In this document: positions 1-7,954 of the stretch, one piece after another
Position numbering within the stretch: the first letter of the stretch is position 1
Layout of the letters: the number at the start of each line of letters is the position of its first letter
Source: Thermodesulfobacteriota bacterium
GTDB lineage: Bacteria; Desulfobacterota; QYQD01
Reading direction: 5' to 3'
Length of the DNA stretch: 64,000 bases
Assembly (NCBI GenBank): GCA_031082315.1
Contig: JAVHLC010000007.1
Span: forward strand, 100,967-164,966
Made by a program: the position numbers and the translations under genes
The notes under the pieces: model-generated
The model's database searches: none
What the model was told of the DNA's origin: nothing
What the model saw: the letters and a program-made list of their open reading frames with translations, nothing else

Positions 1-1743
1 CTATTTAACTTAATCGTTCCTTACTGGAAGAGAATGGCCGTAGCCATGATCTGCATGGTGGGAGTGGCCCTTCTTACCTCGGCCACGGCCTATGTAGTAA
101 AGCCCATGCTGGATGAAGTCTTCTTTAAGAAAGACATGACCATGATCCATTTGATTCCGCTGGCCATAGTTTTTCTTTTCTTGAGCAAAGGTATTTTTTA
201 CTATGGTTATTTTTACCTTATAAACTCCGTGGGACAAAAGATTGTGGCAGATCTCAGGGAAGCGGTATACAGGCACTTAAATTGCCTATCCCTATCCTAT
301 TTCCATCGTACGCCAACCGGCGTCCTTATCTCACGAGTTCTAAACGACGTAGGCATGATTCAGGGTGCGGTTTCAAATGTCGTTGTTAGCACGTTAAAAG
401 ATGCTTTTACTGTAATCGGATTGACTTTTGTTATCTTTTATCAGGACTGGAGATTGGCGCTTATAGCCATGACGATATTTCCTGCCGCAGTAATTCCTAT
501 CGTTAAATTCGGCAGAAAACTACGTAACATCAGCACCAAAAGCCAGCAGATTGTTGGAGATGTAACTGTATTACTGCATGAGGGTATTACCGGCAGTCGT
601 ATCGTAAAGGCTTTTACTATGGAAGAGTATGAAATCAAGAGATTCAGAAAGCAGATTAAAAGACTTTACGACATCATTATGAGCGACGTTAAGGTAAAGG
701 CTGTCGCCCATCCCCTTATGGAATTATTGGGTGGTATTGGAATTGCCTTTATAGTGTGGTACGGAGGCTTACAGGTCATAAAAGGCACCTCAACGCCGGG
801 TACATTTTTTTCCTTTCTAACAGCCCTGATAATGCTGTATGAACCGGTGAAAAACCTCAGCGGCGCCAACAGTGCGATACAGCAAGGGGTAGCCGGCGCT
901 ATCCGGGTCTTTGACCTTTTAGATACTCCCCCTGAGATAAGAGACAAAGAGGGTGTTGTAGCGCTACCGCCTATCCGGCAGCATATTGAGTTTAAAAATG
1001 TATCCTTTAAATATGACGAGGCAGTTGTACTCAGGGATATAAATCTTAATGTGAGGGCCGGTGAAATCCTGGCCATTGTCGGGATTAGCGGCGGAGGCAA
1101 GACCACGCTGGTCAACCTTATTCCCCGCTTCTATGACGTAACCGATGGCGCAATTTATATTGACGGCACAGACATCAGAGACGTTACCATCTCTTCCCTC
1201 CGTTCCCAAATAGGCATAGTGACCCAGCAGACAATCCTCTTCAATGACACGGTACGTAACAACATAGCCTATGGCGACGTCAGGAAGTCGGAAGAAGAGA
1301 TAATAGCGGCCGCTCGTGCCGCCTATGCCTACGATTTTATTGAGAGGTTACCTCAGAGATGGGATACCGCAATCGGTGAACAGGGAGTCAGGCTCTCAGG
1401 TGGCGAAAGGCAGCGGATTTCCATCGCCAGGGCGCTTCTTAAAAATGCGCCTATTTTAATTCTGGATGAAGCCACATCTTCTTTGGACACTGAGTCTGAA
1501 CTTGAGGTGCAGAAGGCCCTGGATAATTTGATGCAGGGAAGGACCACCCTGGTAATTGCACATCGGCTCTCCACTATTCGAAATGCCGACCGGATTATCG
1601 TCATCAAGGATGGCGCCATCGTAGAAGAAGGAAAACATGATGAGCTTTTGGCCTTGGGCGGCGAATATCGTAAATTGCACGATATGCAGTTCCGGGATGA
1701 ATCAGATCTCACCGCAGAGAGCACAAAGGATACAGAGAGCTAA
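1..1743 (+). CDS. msbA: Lipid A export ABC transporter, 5'-truncated by window edge
   Basis: Fused membrane plus ATPase half-transporter that flips lipid A-core across the inner membrane. The frame is open from base 1 (reading LFNLIVPYWKRM), so the true start lies upstream and the ATG at 34 is internal. Hydrophobic membrane spans fill the first half. The ATPase domain has a Walker A GISGGGKTT near 1081, slightly off the usual GxSGSGKST, a signature LSGGERQ near 1396 and a Walker B ILILDEATSS near 1455. Adjacent waaA and lpxK support MsbA over a generic exporter. The TAA stop sits at the first unit of a TAGCTGA array. Confidence 0.93.
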   Translation, partial: LFNLIVPYWKRMAVAMICMVGVALLTSATAYVVKPMLDEVFFKKDMTMIHLIPLAIVFLFLSKGIFYYGYFYLINSVGQKIVADLREAVYRHLNCLSLSYFHRTPTGVLISRVLNDVGMIQGAVSNVVVSTLKDAFTVIGLTFVIFYQDWRLALIAMTIFPAAVIPIVKFGRKLRNISTKSQQIVGDVTVLLHEGITGSRIVKAFTMEEYEIKRFRKQIKRLYDIIMSDVKVKAVAHPLMELLGGIGIAFIVWYGGLQVIKGTSTPGTFFSFLTALIMLYEPVKNLSGANSAIQQGVAGAIRVFDLLDTPPEIRDKEGVVALPPIRQHIEFKNVSFKYDEAVVLRDINLNVRAGEILAIVGISGGGKTTLVNLIPRFYDVTDGAIYIDGTDIRDVTISSLRSQIGIVTQQTILFNDTVRNNIAYGDVRKSEEEIIAAARAAYAYDFIERLPQRWDTAIGEQGVRLSGGERQRISIARALLKNAPILILDEATSSLDTESELEVQKALDNLMQGRTTLVIAHRLSTIRNADRIIVIKDGAIVEEGKHDELLALGGEYRKLHDMQFRDESDLTAESTKDTES

Positions 1744-1790
1744 TAGCTGATAGCTGATAGCTGATAGCTGATAGCTGATAGCTGATAGCT
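1744..1790. repeat. Perfect TAGCTGA heptamer array between msbA and waaA
   Basis: Six exact copies of TAGCTGA plus a partial seventh, starting directly after the msbA stop. The seven-base period puts a stop codon (TAG or TGA) in all three frames of this strand and none in the opposite strand. It occupies nearly the whole msbA-waaA spacer. Related degenerate arrays recur across the window. Confidence 0.95.
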
Positions 1791-1796
1791 TGTGAC

Positions 1797-3119
1797 ATGT
1801 TTATACTGTATAACATCTTACAATTAACGTTCCTTACTATATGTCTGCCAATTATCCTGCTTAAAATAGCTTTTACGCCAAAGTACAGACAGAGGATTTT
1901 AAACCGGCTGGGGCTACGCCCCCCTTCCATGAATGCGGTAAATGACTCCGGCCCCAGGATATGGATCCACGCCCTGTCCGTGGGTGAGGTGATGTCTTCA
2001 ACAGCCATGGTCAGGGGGATGCGGCGGCGATTTCCGGATTGGGTGATAATTTACTCTACCTCCACAGCCACAGGCGCGGGTATCGCGCGGCAAAAACTCG
2101 GTGACATGGTCGATTACCTGATTACTTATCCCCTCGACCTGTTCTGGTCGGTGCGGCAGGTAGTTAAAGGCATCAGGCCTGACCTTTTTGTCCTGATTGA
2201 GACCGACCTGTGGCCCAATATGCTGAGCGCCCTTTCACGCCGTGGGACACCGATTATTTTGCTTAATGGCCGTATATCCGGGTCTTCTTTTATTCGCTAT
2301 AAAAGGTTCAGCCTGTTTTTTGGCCCTATTTTTTCTTTAATAGACAAAATTGCCATGCAGTCACGCGCCGACGAAGAAAGGATGATAGAGCTTGGAATAA
2401 GTCCCCGGAAGATATACAGGGTCGGTAACCTGAAATTTGATCAGGAAGGCGTTCAGGTCGGAGAAAAGGAGACCGGGGAGTTAAGACGTAATCTGCACAT
2501 ACCTCCTGGAAGTAAAGTCGTTATCGCTGGCAGTACCCACGCAGGAGAAGAGGAGATAATCCTTTCGGCCTATGGTAAGTTAATTTTTACTTATCCTGAT
2601 CTCTTTCTCTTAATGGCTCCACGAGACCCGGGACGGGCGGACGAGGTGAAGAGGCTGGCCCAATCTGCTGGCCTTGAGGCCTATAAAAGGACTGAACTCC
2701 CGGGGTTGCCGGAAAGTAACACGGTTCAGGTAGTTGTTCTTGATACCCTTGGGGAACTTTCGAAATTATATGCCCTGGCCACGGTAGCCTTTATCGGCGG
2801 CAGTCTGGTGCCGAAACGGGGACATAACGTCCTGGAGGTCGCTGCCCATGCCAAGCCGGTCGTATTCGGGCCTCACACAGAGGATTTTAAAGAGGCGGCA
2901 GCGGCCCTGATAAAAAGGGGTGGTGGCTACATGGTGAATAGTGAAAACGAACTTGTAACTATTTTAGAACTTATCCTGTCTAACGATGTTTTGGCCCAAA
3001 AGGCAGGGGAGAGGGCCTTTCAGGTGATTGAGGAAAATAGAGGCGCAGTGGAGAAGGCCGTTGACCTTATTTCCAAGACCATAACTCGCAACCCGCACCT
3101 CGCAACTCGTAACTCGTAA
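1797..3119 (+). CDS. waaA: 3-deoxy-D-manno-octulosonic acid (Kdo) transferase
   Basis: Adds Kdo from CMP-Kdo to lipid IVA, the first inner-core step, on the cytoplasmic face of the inner membrane. It has an N-terminal membrane anchor (residues 1-25), the HALSVGE motif with the presumed catalytic Glu64, the Kdo-transferase signature ETDLWPN and a C-terminal GT-B domain with GGSLVPKRGHNVLE. At 440 residues it is slightly long: the last ten or so (RNPHLATRNS) are translated from an aactcg-type intergenic repeat that also gives the stop. lpxK begins 2 bases downstream. No clear ribosome site precedes the ATG, because the upstream spacer is the heptamer array. Confidence 0.95.
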   Translation: MFILYNILQLTFLTICLPIILLKIAFTPKYRQRILNRLGLRPPSMNAVNDSGPRIWIHALSVGEVMSSTAMVRGMRRRFPDWVIIYSTSTATGAGIARQKLGDMVDYLITYPLDLFWSVRQVVKGIRPDLFVLIETDLWPNMLSALSRRGTPIILLNGRISGSSFIRYKRFSLFFGPIFSLIDKIAMQSRADEERMIELGISPRKIYRVGNLKFDQEGVQVGEKETGELRRNLHIPPGSKVVIAGSTHAGEEEIILSAYGKLIFTYPDLFLLMAPRDPGRADEVKRLAQSAGLEAYKRTELPGLPESNTVQVVVLDTLGELSKLYALATVAFIGGSLVPKRGHNVLEVAAHAKPVVFGPHTEDFKEAAAALIKRGGGYMVNSENELVTILELILSNDVLAQKAGERAFQVIEENRGAVEKAVDLISKTITRNPHLATRNS

Positions 3120-3120
3120 C
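3082..3120. repeat. aactcgt/aactcgc word array overlapping the waaA 3' end
   Basis: Short degenerate array of aactcgc/aaccgca/aactcgt words. It encodes the last residues and stop of waaA and reaches to 2 bases before the lpxK start. A related but inverted array (ttgcgggttacgag ... ctcattactcgttactc) lies near 36180-36235 downstream of cheY. Confidence 0.75.
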
Positions 3121-3121
3121 A

Positions 3122-4351
3122 ATGCTTAATTATCTCTTATCACCTCTTGGCTATCTGTACGGCCAGATCATGAGATTGAGAGCAAAACTTTATGACTTTG
3201 GTCTCTTTAAGACTCGGAGTCTGCCCTGCCGGGTCATCAGCATTGGCAACCTGACACTGGGGGGCACGGGAAAGACGCCCCTGACTATATGGCTGGCCAG
3301 ATACCTAAAGGACAAGGGTCAAAAGGTTGCCATAGTGAGCCGGGGTTATAAGGCAAAAAATAAGGGATCCGTATCCATCGTCGCTGACGGTCAGCGCACC
3401 CTTCTTGGTCCGGATGAGGCCGGAGATGAGCCGTTCATGATGGCCAGCAGTCTTCCGGGTGTTCCGCTTCTTATCGGTAAAAAGCGGTTCCCGGTGGGGA
3501 TGAGGGCCATAGAAGATTTTAGCCCCGATGTGGTCTTGTTTGACGATGGCTACCAACACCTGGGATTGGCCAGAGATCTAAATCTCCTTCTTCTCCGGAC
3601 GGTCAAACCCTTTGGAAATGGGCGTGTATTTCCGGCCGGAACTTTACGCGAACCCCTTTCAGCGCTTAAGCGTGCGGATGCCTTTATTTTGACCTATGCG
3701 GAGGAAGACTCCGGGTCTGTCATGGAGGAACAACGGCTCTTTTTGCAAAAAAGATTCCCCGATAAACCGGTTTTTGTAAGCTACTGTAAGCCGATTTCAT
3801 TTTATTTATTAAATGAAACACACATCTCGCATGGCGACACACCTGTCTGCGTGCAACGCACAGGCAGAAAGGACAATGAAAATAATCCCCCCTCACCCCC
3901 CTTTAGTAAAGGGGGGAATACGTTCAGCCCCCCTCTGGGAAAAGACGGGAACCACCCGTCAATTCCCCCCTTGGAAAAGGGGGATACAGGGGGATTTTCA
4001 GATGAAAAGGCATCACATAACCTATCAGAACTAAAAGGAAAGAAGGCCCTTGCCTTTTGCGGTATAGCCCATCCCGAGTCTTTCCGGAATATGCTGATTC
4101 GTTTAGGTATTGATCTGGTTGATTTTATAGCTTATCGTGACCACTATGATTATCATAGAGGTGACCTGGAAAAGATCGAGGAGAGGGCCGCCGGGAAAGG
4201 CGCAGAGTTTATAATCACTACAGAAAAAGACGCCGTTAAAATTGAAAAACTGATTGAATTAGGGATGTCGATCCCTATCGGTGTCTTAAAGACAGAATTT
4301 ATCTTTGAGTCTGATTTTGCGTCTTTTATCGATGAGCGTATGGGCATCTAA
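3122..4351 (+). CDS. lpxK: Tetraacyldisaccharide 4'-kinase with repeat-encoded insertion
   Basis: Phosphorylates the 4' position of the lipid A disaccharide precursor at the inner membrane. Walker A is LTLGGTGKTP (about residues 45-53), followed by the LpxK motif DDGYQH (141-146). The C-terminal part resumes with LAFCGIAHPESF and ITTEKDAVK, as in the family. At 409 residues it is about 60-70 longer than usual. The excess is residues about 231-300, rich in Pro, Gly and Ser (NPPSPPFSKGG and similar), translated from a dispersed ccccctttagtaaagggg repeat, with the frame kept. Its stop overlaps the waaF start (TAATG). Whether the protein tolerates the insertion is unknown, but the flanking domains look intact. 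Confidence 0.93.
   Translation: MLNYLLSPLGYLYGQIMRLRAKLYDFGLFKTRSLPCRVISIGNLTLGGTGKTPLTIWLARYLKDKGQKVAIVSRGYKAKNKGSVSIVADGQRTLLGPDEAGDEPFMMASSLPGVPLLIGKKRFPVGMRAIEDFSPDVVLFDDGYQHLGLARDLNLLLLRTVKPFGNGRVFPAGTLREPLSALKRADAFILTYAEEDSGSVMEEQRLFLQKRFPDKPVFVSYCKPISFYLLNETHISHGDTPVCVQRTGRKDNENNPPSPPFSKGGNTFSPPLGKDGNHPSIPPLEKGDTGGFSDEKASHNLSELKGKKALAFCGIAHPESFRNMLIRLGIDLVDFIAYRDHYDYHRGDLEKIEERAAGKGAEFIITTEKDAVKIEKLIELGMSIPIGVLKTEFIFESDFASFIDERMGI
3811..4010. repeat. Dispersed repeat inserted in frame within lpxK
   Basis: Begins with a unit close to aatgaaacacacatctcgc, followed by a small imperfect hairpin (cctgt...acagg) and several copies of the cccccctttagtaaagggg and cccccttggaaaaggggg words, ending ggggattttcagatga. 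A second copy with the same beginning and end lies in waaF at 4900-5032, and related words occur at 63861-63953. All copies are open in the frame of the host gene. Confidence 0.9.
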
Positions 4352-5574
4352 TGCAGCTAAGGCAAGACAAAGACATTAAGAATATCCTTGTCCGATCCAC
4401 CAACTGGATCGGCGACGCCATAATGACCACCCCGGCCATTCAGGCCATCCGGCAGAATTTCCCCGCTGCGAAGATAAGCATCCTGGCCAAGCCCTGGGTC
4501 AAAGATGTCTTTGCCGCCAATCCCTGTATTGATCACATTATTGGCTATGACAGCATGCATAGCCACAAGGGTTTGCGTGGGCAGGTACGTCTGGCCAAGG
4601 AATTGGCTGAAAAAGGCTTTGACCTGGCTATTTTACTGCAAAACGCCTTTGAGGCGGCCTGGCTGGCCTATCTGGCGCGCATCCCCAGACGTGCCGGTTA
4701 TAATACGGATGCAAGGAGTCTTCTCCTGACACATGGCGTCCCCCTGAAAAAAAAGACAAAGAAGATACATCAGGTCTATTACTACTTACGTATGCTGGAA
4801 GGTCTGGGCCTGGAGGTGGAGCAAAAGCCGCAGCTCTTTTTAAAACCAGCGCCTGATGATATGGCCTGGGCACAGAAGGCGCTCCTCGATGCGGGTGTGA
4901 AAAATGAAACACACATGTCGCATGGCAACACAAAGAACAATGAAACTAATCCCCCCTCCCCCCCCTTTACTAAGGGGGGAGATACGTTAAGTCCCCCTTT
5001 GGAAAAGGGGGATACAGGGGGATTTTCAGATGATAATAAACTGATCGGCATCAATCCCGGAGCATCCTATGGCCCGGCCAAAAGGTGGCTGCCGGAACGT
5101 TTTGTAGAATTGGCCGGGATGCTTACAAGACAGGCGGATGCCAGGGTAGTCATTTTCGGGACTAATGCGGATAGAAAAGTAGGGGAGGGGGCCTTAGCCG
5201 CGGCATCGGGGCGCGTGATCAATATGGCCGGGAAGACCACCCTGGGCCAGGCCATGGCCTTGATGGCCTGTTGCCGGGTCTTCATTACCAACGATTCAGG
5301 CCTGATGCACGTAGCCGCAGCCCAGCATATTCCCCTGGTGGCCATCTTCGGCTCTACCAATCCGGTGACTACCGGGCCATTTTCAGACCGGGCCGTGATC
5401 GTGCGTAAGGATATAGATTGCAGCCCTTGCCTGAAAACGGTCTGTCCGGCAGACTTTCGCTGCATGAAGGAAATTACAACGGAGGAGGTCTATGAGGCCA
5501 CGCTATCCTTATTGACCAATTTTGATGATTTCGCAAAAAGTAAAATTTACCGCGGTGCTCGCCGAGAACGCTGA
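4351..5574 (+). CDS. waaF: ADP-heptose:LPS heptosyltransferase II with repeat-encoded insertion
   Basis: GT9-family GT-B enzyme adding the second heptose to the LPS inner core. The N-terminal domain starts ILVRSTNWIGDAIM. The C-terminal domain has INPGASYGPAKRW and the donor-site motif NDSGLMHVAAA. Residues about 184-229 (ETNPPSPPFTKGG...) are translated from a dispersed repeat placed exactly in the interdomain linker, between LLDAGV and KLIGINPGA. The last 16 or so residues (FDDFAKSKIYRGARRER) run into a second, TIR-bounded repeat that provides the TGA stop. The start overlaps the lpxK stop by one base. Both invaded lpxK and waaF lie side by side. Confidence 0.92.
   Translation: MQLRQDKDIKNILVRSTNWIGDAIMTTPAIQAIRQNFPAAKISILAKPWVKDVFAANPCIDHIIGYDSMHSHKGLRGQVRLAKELAEKGFDLAILLQNAFEAAWLAYLARIPRRAGYNTDARSLLLTHGVPLKKKTKKIHQVYYYLRMLEGLGLEVEQKPQLFLKPAPDDMAWAQKALLDAGVKNETHMSHGNTKNNETNPPSPPFTKGGDTLSPPLEKGDTGGFSDDNKLIGINPGASYGPAKRWLPERFVELAGMLTRQADARVVIFGTNADRKVGEGALAAASGRVINMAGKTTLGQAMALMACCRVFITNDSGLMHVAAAQHIPLVAIFGSTNPVTTGPFSDRAVIVRKDIDCSPCLKTVCPADFRCMKEITTEEVYEATLSLLTNFDDFAKSKIYRGARRER
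4900..5032. repeat. Dispersed repeat inserted in frame within waaF
   Basis: Second copy of the lpxK-type insertion: starts aaaatgaaacacacatgtcg, contains ccccctttactaagggggg and tcccccttggaaaaggggg words, and ends acagggggattttcagatga. The open frame is preserved across all of it. Confidence 0.9.
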
Positions 5575-5677
5575 GATAACATTCAGTAGTCAATAGTTAG
5601 TAGCCTGTTGCAACGGACTACGGACAACGAAAAATAAGTGCTCAGCAGTGAAAAAGGCTTTTTTACGAAGCCGTCAA
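5522..5677. mobile_element. MITE-like element A (waaF tail to gmhB leader)
   Basis: About 156 bases bounded by imperfect inverted ends: TTGATGATTTCGCAAAAAG at the left and, read on the other strand, TTGACGGCTTCGTAAAAAAG at the right. Inside are accgcgg...cgctgagat and tagtcaata/cggacaacg words. The left end is translated as the waaF tail. There is no coding capacity and no transposase nearby. Element B at 39527-39663 has the same ends. Confidence 0.65.
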
Positions 5678-5690
5678 GATTGGAATACTT

Positions 5691-5716
5691 TGCGTTCTTT
5701 GCGCCTTTGCGGTGGA
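5691..5716. repeat. tttgcg-word repeat before gmhB
   Basis: The words tttgcgttctttgcg and cctttgcggtgga belong to the same cgcaaag family found at 6308-6452, 22837-22908, 42178-42324 and in ribH. They end about 20 bases before the gmhB TTG start; the ribosome site gaggag follows directly. Confidence 0.7.
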
Positions 5717-5737
5717 CTATTACGAGGAGTATAGAAA

Positions 5738-6343
5738 TTGAATATTGGTGTCTTTCTGGATCGGGACGGGACTATTAATGAAGAGATGGGATATATTAAT
5801 CACCTTTTGCGGTTTCATATCCTCCCGCATGCGGCTGAGGCCATAAGGCTCTTAAACAATAGCGGATTAAAGGTAGTTGTGGCTACCAATCAGTCCGGCC
5901 CGGCCCGGGGATATTTCCCGGAGGAGTTGATCGGCGCGGTAAATGACAAGATGATAGATATCCTGAAAGAACAGGATGCGCGCCTCGATGGGATTTATTA
6001 CTGCCCGCATCACCGCGAGGCCGTTGTTCCTTCTTACCGGGTGGCCTGCGATTGTCGCAAGCCCAGAGCCGGCCTGTTAAAAAAAGCGGCTCAAGAGTTG
6101 GCTATTGATCTCTCGAAATCTTATGTGGTGGGCGACCGCTTTCTGGACATCGAGCTTGCCCATAATGCCGGGGCCAAAGGCATCCTGGTACTGACCGGTT
6201 ACGGCAGAGGGGAGTTGATGTATCAGGGCGACTCAAGTCCTATAAGGCCGGATTTTGTGGCCGAAGACCTTTATGAAGCAGCCCGGTGGATACTCCAGGA
6301 CATATCATCTCACCGCAAAGACGCAAAGAAGGACCTGAAGTGA
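5738..6343 (+). CDS. gmhB: D-glycero-D-manno-heptose 1,7-bisphosphate 7-phosphatase
   Basis: HAD-family phosphatase that removes the 7-phosphate during ADP-heptose synthesis in the cytoplasm. The nucleophile motif is DRDGTINEEMGY, and the zinc loop CPHH...CDCRKP is typical of GmhB. The start is the TTG at 5738, preceded by gaggag. The C-terminal tail HRKDAKKDLK, with the TGA stop, is translated from a caccgcaaagacgcaaag repeat. ribH, 40 kb away, ends in the same way (HRKDTKET). It lies between waaF and waaC, which use its product. Confidence 0.93.
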   Translation: MNIGVFLDRDGTINEEMGYINHLLRFHILPHAAEAIRLLNNSGLKVVVATNQSGPARGYFPEELIGAVNDKMIDILKEQDARLDGIYYCPHHREAVVPSYRVACDCRKPRAGLLKKAAQELAIDLSKSYVVGDRFLDIELAHNAGAKGILVLTGYGRGELMYQGDSSPIRPDFVAEDLYEAARWILQDISSHRKDAKKDLK

Positions 6344-6452
6344 TAAAAGAAGAAGATAAGAAAGTATTCACCGCAGAGCCGCCAAGGACGCAAAGTTTTT
6401 TCTTTGATAACAATATGTTATCTTCGCGGTCTTTGCGCCTTTGCGGTGAGAT
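6308..6452. repeat. Inverted cgcaaag repeat from gmhB 3' end to waaC start
   Basis: Starts inside gmhB with caccgcaaagacgcaaag and ends with the complementary ctttgcgcctttgcggtgag just before the waaC ATG, with a second inner pair (cgccaaggacgcaaag ... tcttcgcggtctttgcg). The whole spacer can fold as a long imperfect hairpin. The ggtgag at its right edge is the only candidate ribosome site for waaC. Confidence 0.8.
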
Positions 6453-7499
6453 ATGAAGATTCTTATTGTTAAACTAAGCGCTATCGGCGACGTAGTTCAT
6501 TCCCTGCCTGTCCTCTACGCGTTGCGCCAGAGATTTCCCTCGGCCCACATTGCCTGGCTGGTAGAGGAAGCCGCCTCCAGTTTACTCGAAGGCCATCCTT
6601 TGCTGGATCGCCTTATTGTGTCAAAACGCAAAAGCTGGCTTAAGGCCCTCGGCCACGCAGGTAATAGAAAAAGGGCTATAAGCGAGATAAAATCCTTCAT
6701 TCATGAACTAAGAGATACTGAATACGATATTGTTCTCGACCTGCACGCCCTTTTAAAGAGCGGGCTATTGATCTTTCTCGCCCGGGGCAAGCGAAAAATC
6801 GGCTATGCCCGGGGAGATGAAGGCAGTTCTATTTTTTTGAACGAAAAGGTTCCTCCGTATGATATCGAAGAACATGCTATTCTGCGTTACATGAACCTGG
6901 CAAGATACCTTGGAGCGCGGCCAAATGGTTATTACTTTCCGATTTCCATCTCAGATGCTGATAGGCATTCCGCAAGACAGATATTAGAAAATGAGAGGAT
7001 CGCGGGGCCTTTTATGGCCATTAACCCTATAGCCAAGTGGGACAGCAAGCTCTGGGATAAAAAAAGGTTTGCCCTGCTGGCTGATCATTGTATAAAGGAA
7101 CTTAAGCTCCCGGTTATTTTTACCGGTGGCAAGGAAGATGACGCTGCGATTCAGTCAATTATGGAACAGATGCAGGAGAGGGCGGTTAATCTTTGCGGAC
7201 GAACCAACTTAAGGGAGCTGGCTCATCTCTACAGCCTCAGTCGGGTGATGGTGACGACGGACACCGGACCTATGCACATTGCGGCCGCCGTAGGGACACC
7301 GGTAGTAGCCCTTTTTGGCCCTACCGCCCCCTGGAGAACGGGACCATTTGGGGATGGCCATGTGGTTATTCGCAAGGAGCTGCCCTGTAGTCCCTGCTTC
7401 AAAAAAAAGTGTACCGATCCGAGATGCATGAGTACAATCGAGGTGGAAGAGGTTTTGCAGGTGATATGGAACAGGATCAACCTATTGCCAAAGGACTGA
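6453..7499 (+). CDS. waaC: ADP-heptose:LPS heptosyltransferase I
   Basis: GT9 enzyme adding the first heptose to Kdo in the LPS inner core. The N-terminus MKILIVKLSAIGDVVHSLP is characteristic of WaaC. A donor-binding TDTGPMHIAAAVGTPVVALFG motif lies near residue 270 and a Cys-containing tail (SPCFKKKC) is shared with WaaF. At 348 residues it has normal length, with no insertion, unlike the upstream lpxK and waaF. The start lies at the edge of a cgcaaag repeat, so its translation signal is repeat-derived. Confidence 0.94.
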   Translation: MKILIVKLSAIGDVVHSLPVLYALRQRFPSAHIAWLVEEAASSLLEGHPLLDRLIVSKRKSWLKALGHAGNRKRAISEIKSFIHELRDTEYDIVLDLHALLKSGLLIFLARGKRKIGYARGDEGSSIFLNEKVPPYDIEEHAILRYMNLARYLGARPNGYYFPISISDADRHSARQILENERIAGPFMAINPIAKWDSKLWDKKRFALLADHCIKELKLPVIFTGGKEDDAAIQSIMEQMQERAVNLCGRTNLRELAHLYSLSRVMVTTDTGPMHIAAAVGTPVVALFGPTAPWRTGPFGDGHVVIRKELPCSPCFKKKCTDPRCMSTIEVEEVLQVIWNRINLLPKD

Positions 7500-7584
7500 A
7501 AATATAGTTGGGGAGATTATAATAAATTTTGTTATGTTTTTTTCTGGAAAAGGCAACTTGACAAATATTTTTCTGCGTGTACCA

Positions 7585-7600
7585 GTCCGCTCAGGCGGAC
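7585..7600. repeat. Perfect hairpin before the Trm112-like gene
   Basis: gtccgc-tcag-gcggac, a perfect 6-bp stem with a 4-base loop, 8 bases before the aaggag ribosome site of the gene at 7620. No T tract follows, so it is not a convincing terminator. A transcript-processing or regulatory role is only possible. Confidence 0.6.
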
Positions 7601-7619
7601 GTCCAATTAAGGAGTTACC

Positions 7620-7784
7620 ATGATTAGCAAGGAACTTTTAGAGATTTTGGCCTGTCCTAAATGTAAGGGCGATGTCAGATTGAACGAGTCGAAAGACGGA
7701 TTGATCTGTGATAAGTGTAAACTCCTATACGAGATCAAGGACGATATACCTGTCATGTTGATTGACGAGGCAAAAAAGATTTAA
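7620..7784 (+). CDS. Trm112/YcaR-like small zinc-ribbon protein
   Basis: A 54-residue protein starting at ATG 7620 with an aaggag ribosome site 5 bases upstream. It begins MISKELLEILACPKCKG and has a second pair CDKC, then DDIPVMLIDEA. This matches the UPF0434/Trm112 family (YcaR in E. coli, usually near lpxK). Such proteins are zinc-ribbon partners, in eukaryotes of methyltransferases; the bacterial role is unclear. Its place after LPS genes fits the family habit. Confidence 0.88.
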   Translation: MISKELLEILACPKCKGDVRLNESKDGLICDKCKLLYEIKDDIPVMLIDEAKKI

Positions 7785-7823
7785 TAAAATCATCTTGTTA
7801 AGTTAATAAAACGTAACTACACA

Positions 7824-7910
7824 CGTTCAAAGTTACAAGGTTCACGGCTAGAAAGCGATGAAGATTGAACGGGTTGAAGATAAGGAAACCAACCGTGAAC
7901 TGTAAACCAA
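7824..7910. repeat. Inverted repeat in a convergent spacer
   Basis: aaggttcacggct and, inverted, aaccgtgaactgtaaacc flank about 45 bases between two genes that end towards each other. A stem of about 9 bp (ggttcacgg/ccgtgaac) is visible. It could serve as a bidirectional transcription stop, but has no T tract. Confidence 0.45.
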
Positions 7911-7954
7911 ACAACCCGAATAATTACAATAACAATTTTTTATACTCAGAGATA

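Noticed and set aside
1353..1724. Long minus-strand frames opposite msbA and other genes
   Set aside because: They mirror conserved coding sequence of the plus strand, lack ribosome sites and have no family motifs.
1744..1790. Regular repeats as a CRISPR array
   Set aside because: The period is 7 bases with no spacers, and no cas genes are present anywhere in the window.
3811..5032. lpxK and waaF insertions as assembly chimeras
   Set aside because: Both are in frame, flanked by intact domain halves, differ from each other in sequence and sit at structurally sensible loops; chimeras would usually break the frame.
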